Origin: Curtobacterium sp. VKM Ac-1376
GTDB lineage: Bacteria > Actinomycetota > Actinomycetes > Actinomycetales > Microbacteriaceae
Direction of reading: 5' to 3'
Assembly: GCF_015351025.1 (NCBI RefSeq)
Contig: NZ_JADKRV010000003.1
Coordinates: 124,001 to 188,000, forward strand
Length of the DNA: 64,000 nucleotides
In this document: positions 28,139-37,169 of the stretch, piece by piece
Layout: each line of letters begins with the position of its first letter
Numbering within the stretch: position 1 is the stretch's first letter
Translations under genes and position numbers: made by a program
Notes under the pieces: generated by a model
Seen by the model: the letters and a program-made list of their open reading frames with translations, nothing else
Told to the model about the DNA's origin: nothing
Databases searched by the model: none

Positions 28139-29881
28139 ATGACGCTTCCCCCACAGCGCACGCGCGGCAAGCGCGACCCAGGCCCCCGGCGACGCGGCCG
28201 TCTCCTCGCGGCCATCGCCGGCCTCGCCGCAGTGGCCCTCGTGGCCACCGGCTGCAGCATCCAGGTCCGCTCCGAACCCGATCCCACGATCGGCAAGGAC
28301 ACGATGCTCATCAACGCCGACCGCGGCAACCCGCTGTTCGACCGCAACTTCAACCCGTACATCGCGAACGCCCGCACGGCCTCCAAGTGGATGTACGAGC
28401 CCCTCATCGAGGTGAACCCCCTCGACGGCAAGCGCAACCCGTGGCTCGCCAGCGCGTGGAGCCAGCCCGACGCGAAGACCATCGACATGACGATCCGCTC
28501 CGGTGTCGAGTGGTCCGACGGTTCGCCGTTCAGCGCGAAGGACGTGGTCTTCACCTTCGACCTGCTCAAGAAGTTCCCCGCCATGGACGTCAAGGGCGCC
28601 TGGCAGCACATCACGAGCATCGAGCAGGACGGTGACCACGTCGTCTTCCACCTCAAGAGCGAGGACGTCCCGAGCCTGACGATCATCGGGCAGACGTACA
28701 TCCTGGGCGAGGACCACTGGGGCGGCGTGGAGGACCCGACGACCTGGCGCGATCCGAACCCGGTCGGCACCGGTCCGTTCGTCCTCGGCAACTACACCGA
28801 CCAGCAGTACTCGATGAACAAGAACCCGAAGTACTGGCAGGCCGACAAGATCGCCATCAAGCACCTCATCCTGCCGGCGACGAACACGCAGCTCGACACC
28901 GTCACCCGCGGCTACGACTGGGCGTACTCGTTCATCTCCGACGTGAAGGGCACCTGGGGTGCCGCGTCCAAGACGAACGAGTGGTGGTTCCCGGCCGGCG
29001 GTGTGATCGGCCTCATCCCGAACCTCACGAAGGCGCCGTACAACGACGTCAACGTCCGCCGGGGGATCTCGCTCGCGCTGAACCGTGACGACATCGCCGA
29101 GACCGCGTCCGAGGGCAACCTGTCGGCGGCGGGCCAGACCGGCCTGATCCTGCCGAACCAGGAGCGCTACCTCAACCCGGACATCCCCGACCAGGGCATG
29201 GTCACGCAGGACACGAAGGCCGCGCTCGAGTCCTTCGAGAAGTCCGGCTACACGGTGCAGGGCGGCAAGATCATGAAGGACGGCAAACAGCTGTCCATCA
29301 ACATCATGACCGCGAACGGCTACTCCGACTGGCTCCGTGCTGCGCAGGAGGTCCGCCGCGACCTGACGGCGATCGGCATCAAGGTCACCATCCAGGCGCC
29401 GCAGCCCGCCGGCTACCAGCAGAACATCAACAACGGCACGTTCGACATGGCGATGGGCGGCATGGGCAACGGCGACGTCTACCAGGCGTTCAACTCCCTG
29501 CTCAGCAGCGAGTTCTACCAGCCCGTCGGCAAGTCGACCGTCAACAACTACGAGCGCTACAAGAACGCCGACACCCAGAAGCTCCTCGACGAGTACAGGG
29601 CCACGACGGACACCGCGAAGCAGCAGGAGATCCTCGACCAGCTGCAGCAGACCGTCTACGACGAGCTCCCCGTCATCGGCATGTACTACGGCGGCCTCTG
29701 GGGGCTGTTCAACACCGGCAAGTTCGTCGGGTGGCCGAGTGCGGAGGACCCCTACATGGCACCGCAGAACTACGACTCCGCACCGCTGCTCATCTTCACC
29801 AAGCTCCGCCTGCGCGACAGCGCCGCCGGCAAGCAGATCCTGCGGGAACAGGGCGACCAGCAGCAGGAGGACCAGAAGTGA
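28139..29881 (+). CDS. ABC transporter substrate-binding lipoprotein, family 5
   Basis: Extracellular solute-binding protein of 580 residues. It has a basic N-terminus, a hydrophobic segment and lipobox VATGC (Cys at about 38), so it is lipid-anchored outside. Family 5 members bind oligopeptides or, in several bacteria, cello- and other beta-oligosaccharides. The segment SDGSPFSAKDVVFTFDLLKK and NKNPKYWQADKIAIKHL are typical. ATG 28139 has GGAGG at 28123-28127. Context with LacI and a GH1 glycosidase favours a beta-glucoside or cello-oligosaccharide ligand. Confidence 0.88.
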   Translation: MTLPPQRTRGKRDPGPRRRGRLLAAIAGLAAVALVATGCSIQVRSEPDPTIGKDTMLINADRGNPLFDRNFNPYIANARTASKWMYEPLIEVNPLDGKRNPWLASAWSQPDAKTIDMTIRSGVEWSDGSPFSAKDVVFTFDLLKKFPAMDVKGAWQHITSIEQDGDHVVFHLKSEDVPSLTIIGQTYILGEDHWGGVEDPTTWRDPNPVGTGPFVLGNYTDQQYSMNKNPKYWQADKIAIKHLILPATNTQLDTVTRGYDWAYSFISDVKGTWGAASKTNEWWFPAGGVIGLIPNLTKAPYNDVNVRRGISLALNRDDIAETASEGNLSAAGQTGLILPNQERYLNPDIPDQGMVTQDTKAALESFEKSGYTVQGGKIMKDGKQLSINIMTANGYSDWLRAAQEVRRDLTAIGIKVTIQAPQPAGYQQNINNGTFDMAMGGMGNGDVYQAFNSLLSSEFYQPVGKSTVNNYERYKNADTQKLLDEYRATTDTAKQQEILDQLQQTVYDELPVIGMYYGGLWGLFNTGKFVGWPSAEDPYMAPQNYDSAPLLIFTKLRLRDSAAGKQILREQGDQQQEDQK

Positions 29882-30858
29882 AGTACATCCTCCAGAAACT
29901 CGTCCTCTTCGTCCTGACCCTCTGGGCCGCGGTCACGCTCAACTTCCTGCTCCCGCGCCTGATGCCGGGCAGCCCTGCCGACGCTGCGCTCGCGAAGCTC
30001 AGCCAGAACGGTCCCGTCACCGACGCGACCAAGAAGGCCATCGAGGCCCAGCTCGGCGTCCCGACCGGCAGCCTGTGGGACCAGTACGTCAGCTACCTGC
30101 ACCAGGTCATCACCCTCGACTTCGGCACGAGCTACACGTTCTACCCGCAGCCCGTCGGCGACCTCGTGTCGAAGGCCCTGCCCTACACGCTGATCCTGGT
30201 CGGCGTCGTCACGATCTTGGCGTTCGTGCTCGGCACCCTGATCGGGGTCGCAGCGGCGTGGAAGCGCGGCACCTGGCTCGACTCGCTCCCGACGCTGTCG
30301 GGGAGTTTCATGTCGACGTTCCCGTACTTCTGGACCGCCCTGCTCCTGCTGTTCTTCCTCGGCTACGTGCTGCACTGGTTCCCGACCACGGGCGCCTACT
30401 CGGCCACGACGACGCCGGGTCTGAACCTCGACTTCGCAGAGGACGCCCTGCAGCACGCGGTGCTGCCGGCGGTCACGATCCTGGTGACGAGCCTCGGCGG
30501 CTGGATCATCGGCATGCGCAACGCGATGATCAACACGCTCGGTGACGACTACGTGACCTTCGCCGAGGCGAACGGCCTGCGCGGACGCACCGTGGCCATC
30601 CGCTACGCGGCCCGCAATGCGATCCTGCCGAACCTGACCGGCTTCGGTCTGGCGCTCGGTGGCGTGGTCGGCGGTTCCGTCCTGGTCGAGCAGGTGTTCG
30701 GCTACCCGGGCATCGGCTACCTGCTGTTCAACGCCGTGATCGGGCAGGACTACCCGCTCATGCAGGCCCTCTTCCTGATGATCACCGTGTCGGTGCTCAT
30801 CGCCAACTTCATCGTGGACGTCATGTACGGCGTCCTGGACCCGAGGACGCGTCGATGA
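29878..30858 (+). CDS. ABC transporter permease, DppB type
   Basis: Permease of 326 residues with six hydrophobic segments. The EAA-like loop is YVTFAEANGLRGRTVAIRYAARNAILP, typical of DppB/OppB. GTG 29878 overlaps the binding protein stop (GTGA) and has AGGAGG at 29865-29870. Its own TGA is overlapped by the ATG of a 21-codon ORF. Confidence 0.9.
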   Translation: MKYILQKLVLFVLTLWAAVTLNFLLPRLMPGSPADAALAKLSQNGPVTDATKKAIEAQLGVPTGSLWDQYVSYLHQVITLDFGTSYTFYPQPVGDLVSKALPYTLILVGVVTILAFVLGTLIGVAAAWKRGTWLDSLPTLSGSFMSTFPYFWTALLLLFFLGYVLHWFPTTGAYSATTTPGLNLDFAEDALQHAVLPAVTILVTSLGGWIIGMRNAMINTLGDDYVTFAEANGLRGRTVAIRYAARNAILPNLTGFGLALGGVVGGSVLVEQVFGYPGIGYLLFNAVIGQDYPLMQALFLMITVSVLIANFIVDVMYGVLDPRTRR

Positions 30859-30920
30859 CAAACAACATCACGAAGGCGGCGTGCTGCGCCCACATCGAGC
30901 ACCCGGGGGCACGTCGATGA
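30855..30920 (+). CDS. 21-codon ORF between the two permease genes
   Basis: The frame reads MTNNITKAACCAHIEHPGARR. Its ATG overlaps the dppB-type stop (ATGA, 30855-30858) and its TGA overlaps the dppC-type ATG (30917-30920). Its first 20 nt closely resemble the first 20 nt of the following permease gene (both encode MTNN after a CGTCG context), so it may derive from duplication of that start. It may simply relay ribosomes between the permease genes; whether the peptide has a role is unknown. Confidence 0.45.
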   Translation: MTNNITKAACCAHIEHPGARR

Positions 30921-31858
30921 CCAACAACGCAACCATCGCCGTGCGAACGCAAGACACGGAAGAACAAGCAGCGCCATCCAAGTGGCGCGCGGCCGCCCGC
31001 CAGTTCGGCGTCGTCTGGTCGAACGGGAAGGCCCGGACCGGCATCATCATGCTCGGCGTCTTCGTGCTCGTCGCGATCTTCGCCCCGCTCCTGGCCCCGT
31101 ACGGCGCCAGCCAGAACGGCTTCGCCCGGTCCGCCGACGCGACGCCCGACCACTGGATGGGCACCACCGCCGCCGGCGAGGACGTCCTGTCCCAGATCAT
31201 CTACGGCGCCCGCATCTCGGTCATGGTCGGTGCGGTCGCGGGCATCCTGTCCACGCTCGTCGCCGTCGCGATCGGCCTCAGCTGGGGCTACGTCCGCGGC
31301 TGGGTCGCCGAGGTCATCGGGTTCATCGTGAACCTGTTCCTGGTGATCCCGGGTCTGCCCCTGATGATCGTCATCGCCGCGTACCTGCAGAACGGCGGCA
31401 TCGCGGTCATCATCGCGGTCATCGTCGTGACCGGTTGGGCGTGGGGCGCTCGCGTGCTCCGCTCGCAGACGCAGTCGCTGCGCGGCCGGGACTTCGTCAC
31501 CGCCGCCCAGTTCTCCGGTGAGGGCGCGACGCGCATCGTGTTCCGCGAGATCCTGCCGAACATGACGAGCCTCATCGTCGGCAGCTTCTTCGGAGCCGCC
31601 ACCAGCGCCATCCTCGCCGAGGCGGGCCTCGAGTTCCTCGGACTCGGCGACTCGTCGATCGTCAGTTGGGGCACGATCCTGTACTGGGCGCAGAACTCGA
31701 ACGCGCTCCTCACCGGGCAGTGGATCCTGCTCTTCGCGCCGGGCCTCTGCATCGCGCTGCTCGCGATGAGCCTCACTCTGATCAACTTCGGCGTCGACGC
31801 CGTGTCCAACCCGCGGCTGCGCGACGGCGCACGGCCCCGTAAGGAGAAGCGCGCATGA
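30917..31858 (+). CDS. ABC transporter permease, DppC type
   Basis: Permease of 313 residues with an N-terminal cytoplasmic stretch (~45 residues) and six hydrophobic segments; the EAA-like loop is FVTAAQFSGEGATRIVFREILPN. ATG 30917 begins inside an ATGA overlap with the micro-ORF. Its stop overlaps the ATPase start in the same way. Confidence 0.9.
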   Translation: MTNNATIAVRTQDTEEQAAPSKWRAAARQFGVVWSNGKARTGIIMLGVFVLVAIFAPLLAPYGASQNGFARSADATPDHWMGTTAAGEDVLSQIIYGARISVMVGAVAGILSTLVAVAIGLSWGYVRGWVAEVIGFIVNLFLVIPGLPLMIVIAAYLQNGGIAVIIAVIVVTGWAWGARVLRSQTQSLRGRDFVTAAQFSGEGATRIVFREILPNMTSLIVGSFFGAATSAILAEAGLEFLGLGDSSIVSWGTILYWAQNSNALLTGQWILLFAPGLCIALLAMSLTLINFGVDAVSNPRLRDGARPRKEKRA

Positions 31859-33720
31859 GCGGCTTGCCAGAAACGCACCCGGCAGACGGCCTGGGCCCAC
31901 GCCGCCGGTACCGGACCGACGCGCCAGCGGCGGGCCGGCCGAGCCGGTGGGGAGAGGCGCCCACCGGCGCCGCCACGGGCCTCCAGTCCGACAGCGGTGA
32001 GGTCCAGGGCGACGCCTCCGTCCTGCTCGACGTCCGCGACCTGTCGGTCGTCTACGAATCGGCCGGCCAGACGGCCGTCCAGGCCGTCGACCACGTGTCC
32101 TTCCAGCTGCGGAAGGGCGAGTTCGTCGGCCTGGTCGGCGAGTCCGGTTCCGGCAAGTCGACGCTCGGCTACGCGCTGACCCGGCTGCAGAAGCCGCCGG
32201 CGCGCACGAACGGCGGCAGCATCGTCTTCGCGGGCAAGGACATCCGCGACCTCGACGACGAAGCCCTGCGCCAGCAGCGGCAGGGCGGCTTCGCCATGGT
32301 GCTGCAGTCCGGCATGAACGCGCTCAACCCGGTGCGCACCATCCGGAACCACTTCATCGACGTCTTCAAGGCGCACGGCCACGTGTCGCGCGACCGCTGG
32401 GACGCCCGGATGAAGGAGCTCATCGAGAAGGTGAAGCTGCCGACGTCGATGCTCGCCCGGTTCCCCGGGGAGCTCTCCGGCGGCATGCGGCAGCGCGTCT
32501 CCATCGCCCTGGCGCTCTCGCTCGAGCCGCAGCTCATGGTGTTCGACGAGCCGACGACGGCGCTCGACGTGCTCGTGCAGCACGCCGTGATGGACACGAT
32601 CATCGAACTCCAGCGCACCGAGGGCTTCACGGCGATCCTGATCAGCCACGACCTCGGCATCGTCCTCGAGGCCACCGAGCGCGTCCTCGTCATGCACGAG
32701 GGCCGCATCGTCGAGGACGGCGGCTCCCGCGAGATCCTCCGTGACCCGCAGGACGAGTACACGCAGATGCTCCTGTCGCACTACGCCGACCCCCGCGCCG
32801 AGGTGGTGTCGCTGCCGGGCTTCCCGGACCGCTCGCTCCGTGCCGAGGCCGGCGAGAAGCGGCAGGAGACGACCTCGTCGTTCAGCACCGTCGGGTCCCG
32901 CGAGCGCAGTGCCGCCCGCAACCCGATCGTCGTCGACCACATCGTGAAGACCTACCCGGCGCCCCGCCGTGGTGAGCAGCCGGTGCAGGCCGTGCGCGAC
33001 GTGTCGTTCACCCTCGAGCCCGGGCAGTCGCTCGCCCTGGTCGGCCAGTCCGGTTCGGGCAAGTCGACCATCGCGAAGCTGCTCACCGGCGTCGAGAAGC
33101 CGACCACCGGCACCGTCCGGTTCGGCGACCTCGACGTCGCCCGCCTCGGCAAGCGCGGCCTGCGGGACCTGCGCTCCGAGGTCCAGATGGTGTTCCAGGA
33201 CCCGTACTCGGCGCTCAACCCGCTGCACACGGTCGAGTACACGCTGTCCCGCCCGATCGCGAACTACACCGGGCTCACCGGGCGCGATGCCCGACGCCGG
33301 GTGCTCGAGCTGCTCGAGACGGTGGGGCTCACCCCCGTCGAGCAGTTCGCGCAGAAGCTCCCGCACCAGCTCTCCGGCGGCCAGCGGCAGCGCGTGGTGA
33401 TCGCTCGGGCGCTCGCGAGCGACCCGCAGGTGATCATCGCCGACGAGCCGGTGTCGATGCTCGACGTGACGCTCCGTGCCGGGGTGCTCGCGCTCCTCGA
33501 GGACCTCCGCGAGCAGTGGGGCGTGTCCCTGCTCTACATCACGCACGACCTGCTGAGTGCGCGGCTCATCACGGACGACATCATGGTGCTCCACGAGGGC
33601 GCCGTGGTCGAGCGGGGTCACACGGCCGAGGTGCTGCAGAACCCGCAGGACCCGTACACGATCGCCCTCCTCGACGCCGTGCCGAACCCGCGGCGCACGC
33701 TCATGGAAGGACGACCGTGA
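31855..33720 (+). CDS. Fused double ABC ATPase (DppD-DppF type)
   Basis: Single polypeptide of 621 residues carrying both ATPases of an oligopeptide/oligosaccharide transporter. The first domain has P-loop GESGSGKST and signature LSGGMRQRV; the second has GQSGSGKST and LSGGQRQRV; each has a Walker B with DEP. The first ~55 residues are a nonconserved polar extension. ATG 31855 overlaps the permease stop and has AAGGAGAAG upstream. Fusion ensures one copy of each half per transporter. Confidence 0.92.
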   Translation: MSGLPETHPADGLGPRRRYRTDAPAAGRPSRWGEAPTGAATGLQSDSGEVQGDASVLLDVRDLSVVYESAGQTAVQAVDHVSFQLRKGEFVGLVGESGSGKSTLGYALTRLQKPPARTNGGSIVFAGKDIRDLDDEALRQQRQGGFAMVLQSGMNALNPVRTIRNHFIDVFKAHGHVSRDRWDARMKELIEKVKLPTSMLARFPGELSGGMRQRVSIALALSLEPQLMVFDEPTTALDVLVQHAVMDTIIELQRTEGFTAILISHDLGIVLEATERVLVMHEGRIVEDGGSREILRDPQDEYTQMLLSHYADPRAEVVSLPGFPDRSLRAEAGEKRQETTSSFSTVGSRERSAARNPIVVDHIVKTYPAPRRGEQPVQAVRDVSFTLEPGQSLALVGQSGSGKSTIAKLLTGVEKPTTGTVRFGDLDVARLGKRGLRDLRSEVQMVFQDPYSALNPLHTVEYTLSRPIANYTGLTGRDARRRVLELLETVGLTPVEQFAQKLPHQLSGGQRQRVVIARALASDPQVIIADEPVSMLDVTLRAGVLALLEDLREQWGVSLLYITHDLLSARLITDDIMVLHEGAVVERGHTAEVLQNPQDPYTIALLDAVPNPRRTLMEGRP

Positions 33721-34589
33721 CCACCCTGCACGACTTCCCGACGGTGCCGCCGTTCGGACACCTGCCCACCCCGGACGGCGTCGACGTGGTCGGGATCGAC
33801 GTCCCGGTCGGTCGACTGACGGCCTACCGGATCGTGCCCGAAGGGGTGTCGAAGGGCACCGTGCTCATCGTCCCCGGGTACACCGGCTCGAAGGAGGACT
33901 GGCGCACGTTCCTGCCCGTCCTCCGCGACGCCGGGTGGACCGTGGTCGCGATCAGCCGACGTGGTCAGGCGGACTCGGCCGCGCCGACCGAGCCGCGGGA
34001 CTACTCCCTCGACGAGGAGGCCGCCGACGTCGTCCGGGTGGCGCGCCTGCTCGACGACGGCGCACCCGTGCACCTGATCGGGCACTCGCTCGGCGGCGTG
34101 ATCGTCCGGGCTGCCGCGCTCCAGGACCCGACGGCGTTCCGCGACGTCGTGCAGTTCTGCTCCGGCCCGCACGGCTGGCCGTACCGCAAGGTCACCGAGC
34201 TGACGATCCTGCACGACACCGGCGGGAACCTCCGGCAGCTGTTCGACTCGACGAACCCGCTCTGGGCGTACCGTCCCGACGACGAGCTGCCCGACGACGT
34301 CCGGATGGTCCGTGACCGCTTCGACGCGACGAGCCCGCTCAGCGTCGTCGCCGGTGGTCACATCCTCGAGGACCACACCGACGCCTCCGACGCCCTGCGC
34401 GCCACCGGGCTACCGGTCCTCGTCGCCCACGGCGAGTGGGACAACGCCTGGCCGATCCCGTGGCAGCGGGCGATGGCCGAGCAGACCGCTGCCGAGTACG
34501 TCGTCGTCCCGGCGAGCTACCACGGTCCCCAGGTCGAGAACCCGCTCGGGACGGTCGCCGTCTTCGACGCCTTCCTGAGCCAGCACTGA
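33717..34589 (+). CDS. Alpha/beta hydrolase
   Basis: Hydrolase of 290 residues with nucleophile elbow GHSLGG (about residues 121-126), an oxyanion loop at VPGYTGSKEDW, and likely acid and His in the C-terminal HGEWDNAWPIP and YHGPQ segments. GTG 33717 overlaps the ATPase stop, so it belongs to the transporter operon. A role in removing ester groups (for example acetyl) from imported oligosaccharides is plausible but not shown. Its last four residues and stop are the first copy of a 16-bp tandem repeat. Confidence 0.8.
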   Translation: MTTLHDFPTVPPFGHLPTPDGVDVVGIDVPVGRLTAYRIVPEGVSKGTVLIVPGYTGSKEDWRTFLPVLRDAGWTVVAISRRGQADSAAPTEPRDYSLDEEAADVVRVARLLDDGAPVHLIGHSLGGVIVRAAALQDPTAFRDVVQFCSGPHGWPYRKVTELTILHDTGGNLRQLFDSTNPLWAYRPDDELPDDVRMVRDRFDATSPLSVVAGGHILEDHTDASDALRATGLPVLVAHGEWDNAWPIPWQRAMAEQTAAEYVVVPASYHGPQVENPLGTVAVFDAFLSQH

Positions 34590-34654
34590 CCTGAGCCAGC
34601 ACTGACCTGAGCCAGCACTGACCTGAGCCAGCACTGACCTGAGCCAGCACTGAC
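34575..34654 (+). repeat. Five tandem copies of a 16-bp unit
   Basis: CTGAGCCAGCACTGAC is repeated five times without mismatch (starts at 34575, 34591, 34607, 34623, 34639), followed by a degenerate partial copy. The first copy encodes the last residues (LSQH) and TGA stop of the hydrolase. The rest fills the gap before the GH1 gene. Confidence 0.95.
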
Positions 34655-34680
34655 TCGAACAAGCACTGAAAGGCACGATC

Positions 34681-35874
34681 ATCTCCACGCTGCAGTTCCC
34701 CGACGGCTTCCTCTGGGGTGCCGCCACCGCCGCCCACCAGATCGAGGGCAACAACGTCAACAGCAACTGGTGGGTGCACGAGCACGAGCCGGACACCACC
34801 ATCGTCGAGCCCTCGGGCGACGCGGCGGACAGCTACCACCGGTACCGCGAGGACATCCGCATCGCCGCCGAGCTCGGGCTGAACTCGTACCGGTTCAGCA
34901 TCGAGTGGTCCCGCATCGAGCCCGAGCGCGGGTTCGTCAGCCGTGCCGAGGTCGACCACTACCGCCGCATGGTCGACGCCTGCCACGAGTTCGGCATCGA
35001 ACCGATCGTCACCCTCATGCACTTCACGGTGCCGCGCTGGTTCGAACGCGACGGCTTCTGGCGGGCACCCGACGCCGCCGACCTGTTCGCCCGCTACACC
35101 GAGGCCGCGCTCCCCGTGGTGCAGGACGGTGTCCGCTACGTCTGCACGATCAACGAACCGAACATCGCCGCGATGCTCGCCGGCGGCGAGGACGCCTCGA
35201 ACCTGGTGGCCTACGGCCTGCCGAACCCGGACCTCGGCGTCGCCGACGCCCTGCTGGCCAGCCACAGGCGGTCGCGCGAGGTGCTGGGACAGGTGTCGGG
35301 CCTCCAGTCCGGGTGGACCATCGCGACGCAGGCGTTCAAGTCGTCCGGCGAGCCCGGGGCTGACGCGATGCTCCGCGAGTACGGGTACCCGCGCGACGAC
35401 TGGTACCTGGAGCAGGCCGCGGGGGACGACTTCCTCGGCGTGCAGGCCTACACGCGCACGTTCATCGGGCCGGACGGGCCCCTGCCCGTCCGCGAGGACG
35501 TCGAGACGACCCTGACCGGCTGGGAGTTCTACCCCGAGGCCTCGGCCGACGGGCTCCGCAGCGCGTGGGAGCGCTCCGGCGGCGTCCCGCTGATGATCAC
35601 CGAGAACGGCATCGCCACCGCCGACGACTCCCGCCGGCAGGCGTACACGCAGGGTGCCCTCGAGGGCATCCACCGGTGCATCGAGGACGGCATCGAGGTC
35701 CTCGGCTACCAGCACTGGTCGCTCCTGGATAACTACGAGTGGGCCTCCGGCTTCCGCCCGACCTTCGGGTTGGTCGCGTGGGACCCGGAGACCTTCGCGC
35801 GCACGCCGAAGGAATCCGCCCGCTGGTACGGGCGGGTCGCGCAGGCGAACGCCCTCGAGTCGGTCACCGTCTAG
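34681..35874 (+). CDS. GH1 beta-glucosidase lacking a standard start codon
   Basis: Glycoside hydrolase family 1, about 397 residues counted from 34681 (shorter than the usual 440-480). The acid/base Glu is in INEPN (about residue 159) and the nucleophile in ITENGI (about 308). The N-terminal GH1 signature FPDGFLWGAATAAHQIEG begins at about residue 6, but no ATG, GTG or TTG lies in frame between the upstream stop (34651) and a GTG at 34774 that is well inside the domain. AAAGG (34669-34673) sits 7 nt before ATC 34681, where ATG would give MSTLQF. Use of ATC or CTG, a start-codon mutation or a sequencing error are all possible. Confidence 0.75.
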   Translation: MSTLQFPDGFLWGAATAAHQIEGNNVNSNWWVHEHEPDTTIVEPSGDAADSYHRYREDIRIAAELGLNSYRFSIEWSRIEPERGFVSRAEVDHYRRMVDACHEFGIEPIVTLMHFTVPRWFERDGFWRAPDAADLFARYTEAALPVVQDGVRYVCTINEPNIAAMLAGGEDASNLVAYGLPNPDLGVADALLASHRRSREVLGQVSGLQSGWTIATQAFKSSGEPGADAMLREYGYPRDDWYLEQAAGDDFLGVQAYTRTFIGPDGPLPVREDVETTLTGWEFYPEASADGLRSAWERSGGVPLMITENGIATADDSRRQAYTQGALEGIHRCIEDGIEVLGYQHWSLLDNYEWASGFRPTFGLVAWDPETFARTPKESARWYGRVAQANALESVTV

Positions 35875-35893
35875 GACGGTCGGCCCCGCGAGC

Positions 35894-35931
35894 GCGCGGC
35901 GGACGGGAGGCCCTGCTCCCGTCCGCCGCGC
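35894..35931 (+). terminator. Perfect 15-bp-arm hairpin with CGGGAGG core
   Basis: Arms 35894-35908 (GCGCGGCGGACGGGA) and 35917-35931 are exact complements around an 8-nt loop, 20 bp after the GH1 stop. Third member of the ACGGGAGG hairpin set. Confidence 0.8.
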
Positions 35932-35981
35932 TTCGTCACGTCCGGCATGTGCCCGGGCACGGGCCGGGGTGCGGGCTGCGC

Positions 35982-37163
35982 TCAGACTGCGGCGAGCAGG
36001 TCGGCGACGGCGGTCTCGCGGAGCAGCTCCGCGCGGTCCGCGGCGGTCGAGCCCTCGTCGTCGACGGCGTCCCGGTCGACGTCGAGCGTCAGCACGACCC
36101 GGACCGTGTCGAGGTCGCCGGAGTCGACGGCCGCGATCAGCAGCGTCGCGCCACGTGATCCGCGCGCCCGGGTGTCCGCACCCGCGGCCGCGAGGGCACG
36201 CACGATCGCGGCGTGGCCGCCCCATGCGGCGCGGATGATCGGGGTGTTGCCGTCCGTGTCACGCGCCTCCAGGTCGGCACCCGCGGCGATCAGCACGTCG
36301 ACCGCCCGGCGCGCGTCGCGGTCGATCGCCAGCGTCAGCGGCGTCCGCCCCTCTGCGTCGACCAGCTGGAGTGTCGCTCCACGGCGCAGGAGCTCCTCGA
36401 GCATCTCGGGGTGGTCGAACCACGCGGCGGCGTGCAGCGGGGCGAAGCCCCAGCGGGGGTCGACGTCGTCGACGTCGCTCGCGTCGTCGGCCAGGTGCAG
36501 TCCGCCGAGGTCGCCGTAGGCCGCTGCCCGCACCACCTCGGTCGTCCACTCGACCCAGCCGTCCGGTACCGGGCCGTGCCAACCGCGGGGCGGGCGCCCG
36601 TCGAGTCCGGCGTAGGTGGTCTCGTCGACGCTCCGCACCTCGACCGAGACGTCGGTGAAGCGGATCGCCACCTCGCCGACCGGTGACACGAGCAGGCGCA
36701 GCTCCCACTGGTCACGGCCCGCGTGCTCGACCTCTCCGCGGGCCACGTGGGCGTCCCCGGCGAGCAGGGCGTCGGGATCCAGGCCGACGGGGTCGATCAC
36801 GGCGTCGTCGAAGCGCAGGGTGACGCGGGCATGGTTCCACCGCCGCCAGAGGCCGTCGGGGGTGTCGAGCACCTCGTCGTTCCGGACGACCACCTGCAGG
36901 TGCAGGACCACGGGGTCGGCCTCGCCGTGGTCGGGGAGTGCCGCGGTGTCGTCGGCGGTGTCCTCGGACGGGCTCGTCGCGTGCCGGTGTGCGGGTTCGG
37001 CGCGCCAGGTGGCCACCCGGGCGTCCGTCCACCGGACCGTCGCGAGTGCCGCGACGGGCGGGGGTGCGTCCTCGACCAGGCGTGCGAGGTGTTCGGTGTG
37101 GCCGTCGAAGTCCTCGAGGGACACGTAGCCCACGGAAGGCCAGTTCACTCGACTCCAACGCAC
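35982..37163 (-). CDS. Ankyrin-repeat protein with an unrecognised N-terminal domain
   Basis: Soluble protein of 393 residues. The C-terminal ~170 residues contain four or five ankyrin repeats (GFAPLHAAAWFDHPEMLEELL, GRTPLTLAIDRDARRAVDVL, GNTPIIRAAWGGHAAIVRAL and one or two more degenerate). The N-terminal ~210 residues are acidic, rich in Trp and Val, with beta character, and I do not recognise them. No signal peptide. GTG 37163 is preceded by TAGTGT ending 6 nt upstream (leaderless). It is divergent from the polysaccharide operon. Partner unknown. Confidence 0.75.
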   Translation of the reverse strand: MRWSRVNWPSVGYVSLEDFDGHTEHLARLVEDAPPPVAALATVRWTDARVATWRAEPAHRHATSPSEDTADDTAALPDHGEADPVVLHLQVVVRNDEVLDTPDGLWRRWNHARVTLRFDDAVIDPVGLDPDALLAGDAHVARGEVEHAGRDQWELRLLVSPVGEVAIRFTDVSVEVRSVDETTYAGLDGRPPRGWHGPVPDGWVEWTTEVVRAAAYGDLGGLHLADDASDVDDVDPRWGFAPLHAAAWFDHPEMLEELLRRGATLQLVDAEGRTPLTLAIDRDARRAVDVLIAAGADLEARDTDGNTPIIRAAWGGHAAIVRALAAAGADTRARGSRGATLLIAAVDSGDLDTVRVVLTLDVDRDAVDDEGSTAADRAELLRETAVADLLAAV

Positions 37164-37169
37164 GCGACG

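Noticed and set aside
31288-33621. 777-codon open frame antisense to the permease and double ATPase genes
   Set aside because: Shadow of well-supported genes; no recognisable domain and no ribosome binding site.
34575-34654. Short direct repeats as a CRISPR array
   Set aside because: Units are 16 bp, head to tail without spacers, and no cas genes are near.
34410-34802. Minus-strand peptide repeats (AQVSAGSGQCWLRSVL-like) over the 16-bp array
   Set aside because: An open frame caused by an 80-bp tandem repeat; no start site or homology, and it runs antisense to two real genes.
35982-37163. Ankyrin protein as a secreted effector
   Set aside because: No signal peptide, and no secretion-system gene in the window.
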